From Mesorhizobium sp. Root102 (lineage in GTDB: Bacteria; Pseudomonadota; Alphaproteobacteria; Rhizobiales; Rhizobiaceae): a stretch of 64,000 nt of DNA. The notes under the pieces were generated by a model. It did not search any database and was not told where the DNA came from. It worked only from the letters and a program-made list of their open reading frames with translations. Where the stretch lies: the NCBI RefSeq assembly GCF_001425625.1, contig NZ_LMCP01000001.1, forward strand, positions 617,118-681,117, read 5' to 3'. Below, one piece after another: positions 63,246 to 64,000 of the stretch. Within the stretch, counting starts at the first letter, position 1. Every line of letters begins with the position of its first letter. The translations under genes were made by a program, and so were the position numbers.

Positions 63246-64000
63246 ATGACCAAACCTCATTTCAGGAAACTGCTCGGCGCACTGGTCGCCACATCTGTCC
63301 AGTTCGGCACGCTCGGTTTCGCGTTTGCCGACACCACCATCCTCAACGTGTCCTACGATCCAACACGCGAGCTCTACAAGGCCTATGACGAGGCTTTCGT
63401 CGCCCATTGGAGGGCCGAGACCGGCGAGACGGTCACCGTTCAGCAGTCGCATGGCGGATCGGGCGCCCAGGCCCGCGCCGTGATCGATGGCCTCGATGCC
63501 GATGTGGTGACGCTGGCGCTCGAAGGCGACATCAATGCCATTGTCTCGAAATCGAAAAAGATCAATCCCGACTGGCGCACCAAATTCGAAAACAATTCAG
63601 CACCTTACACCTCGACCATCATCTTCCTCGTCCGCAAGGGTAATCCCAAGGGGATTCATGACTGGAGCGACCTCGTCAAGGACGGCGTCCAGGTGATCAC
63701 GCCGAACCCGAAGACCTCCGGCGGTGCACGCTGGAACTATCTCGCCGCCTGGGCCTACGCCAACGCCAACGATGGCGGCGACGAGGCCAAGACCAAGGAA
63801 TTCGTCGGCAAGCTCTACGCCAATGCCCCGGTGCTCGACACCGGCGCGCGCGGCTCGACCGTGACCTTCGCGCAAAAGGGCCTCGGCGATGTGCTGATTG
63901 GCTGGGAAAACGAGGCCTATCTGGCGCTCGACGAGTTCGGTGCCGACAATTTCGACATCGTCTACCCGCCGACATCGATCCTGGCCGAGCCGCCGGTGGC
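63246..64000 (+). CDS. sbp: Periplasmic sulfate-binding protein, N-terminal part (runs off window)
   Basis: 251 codons visible and still open at the window end. The signal peptide is [20 protein letters not shown], cleaved before ADTT. The mature part matches Sbp/Cys[21 protein letters not shown], the [18 protein letters not shown] loop that holds sulfate, [30 protein letters not shown] and [17 protein letters not shown]. It delivers sulfate or thiosulfate to a CysTWA-type ABC transporter, probably encoded just beyond the window. The ribosome site is GGAGG. Its leader and signal-peptide codons are duplicated upstream. Confidence 0.93.
   Translation, partial: MTKPHFRKLLGALVATSVQFGTLGFAFADTTILNVSYDPTRELYKAYDEAFVAHWRAETGETVTVQQSHGGSGAQARAVIDGLDADVVTLALEGDINAIVSKSKKINPDWRTKFENNSAPYTSTIIFLVRKGNPKGIHDWSDLVKDGVQVITPNPKTSGGARWNYLAAWAYANANDGGDEAKTKEFVGKLYANAPVLDTGARGSTVTFAQKGLGDVLIGWENEAYLALDEFGADNFDIVYPPTSILAEPPV

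Larger units (their letters stand above)
63008..63368. repeat. Tandem duplication of the sulfate-binding-protein leader and first codons
   Basis: A unit of about 181 bases occurs twice: 63008-63188 and 63189 to about 63368. Each copy contains the inverted repeat, the ribosome site GGAGG, the ATG and about 40 codons. Copies differ by a few bases: copy 1 has one extra T in the leader, lacks a G after GCGTTTGCC, and is deleted and altered near its end. The second copy leads into the intact gene. Confidence 0.9.

Overview
The window is high-GC DNA with gene content and an intergenic palindromic repeat typical of Rhizobiales. I infer a Mesorhizobium-like alphaproteobacterium; no rRNA or housekeeping marker is present to prove it. 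I see no tRNA, rRNA, CRISPR array, transposase or phage gene.

Layout. (1) 1-2689, minus strand: a polyol/pentulose catabolic operon of an FGGY kinase, a DeoR-type repressor and a GlpD-like FAD dehydrogenase, joined by 4-base overlaps. (2) 3201-44135: one large type VI secretion (T6SS) locus. clpV (tssH) and a phospholipase D-like gene run leftward. From 7828 a tightly packed operon runs rightward: tssA-B-C-hcp-tssE-F-G-tagH-tssJ-K-L-M-tagF, followed by an effector-delivery module (DUF2169, a ketosynthase-like protein without recognisable catalytic residues, a DUF4150 PAAR-like effector and a probable immunity protein). A leftward vgrG operon comes next. A second rightward unit then carries a second FHA protein, a second TssL and a second TssM, the PppA phosphatase, the PpkA kinase, a DUF1036 protein and a bifunctional peptidoglycan hydrolase. 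(3) 44352-52879: an island of three secreted caspase-fold proteins, each with a different C-terminal module, mixed with OmpA-domain proteins, a small lipoprotein and a DUF6931 protein. (4) 53313-55895: a proline-racemase-superfamily gene with an unusual Ser/Thr catalytic pair, the wreck of a second such gene abutting a zinc-ribbon DUF35 remnant, and a Crp/Fnr regulator. (5) 55924-62071: a giant cytochrome P450-membrane hairpin-DyP peroxidase fusion next to a class III adenylate cyclase with TolB-like and TPR regions. (6) 63008-64000: the start of a sulfate-binding protein gene whose leader and first codons are tandemly duplicated.

How it fits together. TssB/TssC/Hcp/VgrG form the contractile tail. 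TssE/F/G/K form the baseplate, TssA acts in assembly and ClpV recycles the sheath. TssJ/L/M anchor the machine in the envelope, and PpkA/PppA/FHA/TagF are the expected post-translational switch. Having two complete TssL-TssM-FHA sets, only one TssJ, and a dedicated wall hydrolase suggests a two-part or alternative membrane complex.

The most unusual items are the P450-DyP fusion, with a perfect TGTGA-N6-TCACA Crp-type site upstream and cAMP-type genes on both sides; the caspase island, whose first gene also has a near-consensus Crp site; and a caspase-fold protein ending in a CxxCH haem-binding signature. Family names come from recognising motifs by eye; no database search was run.
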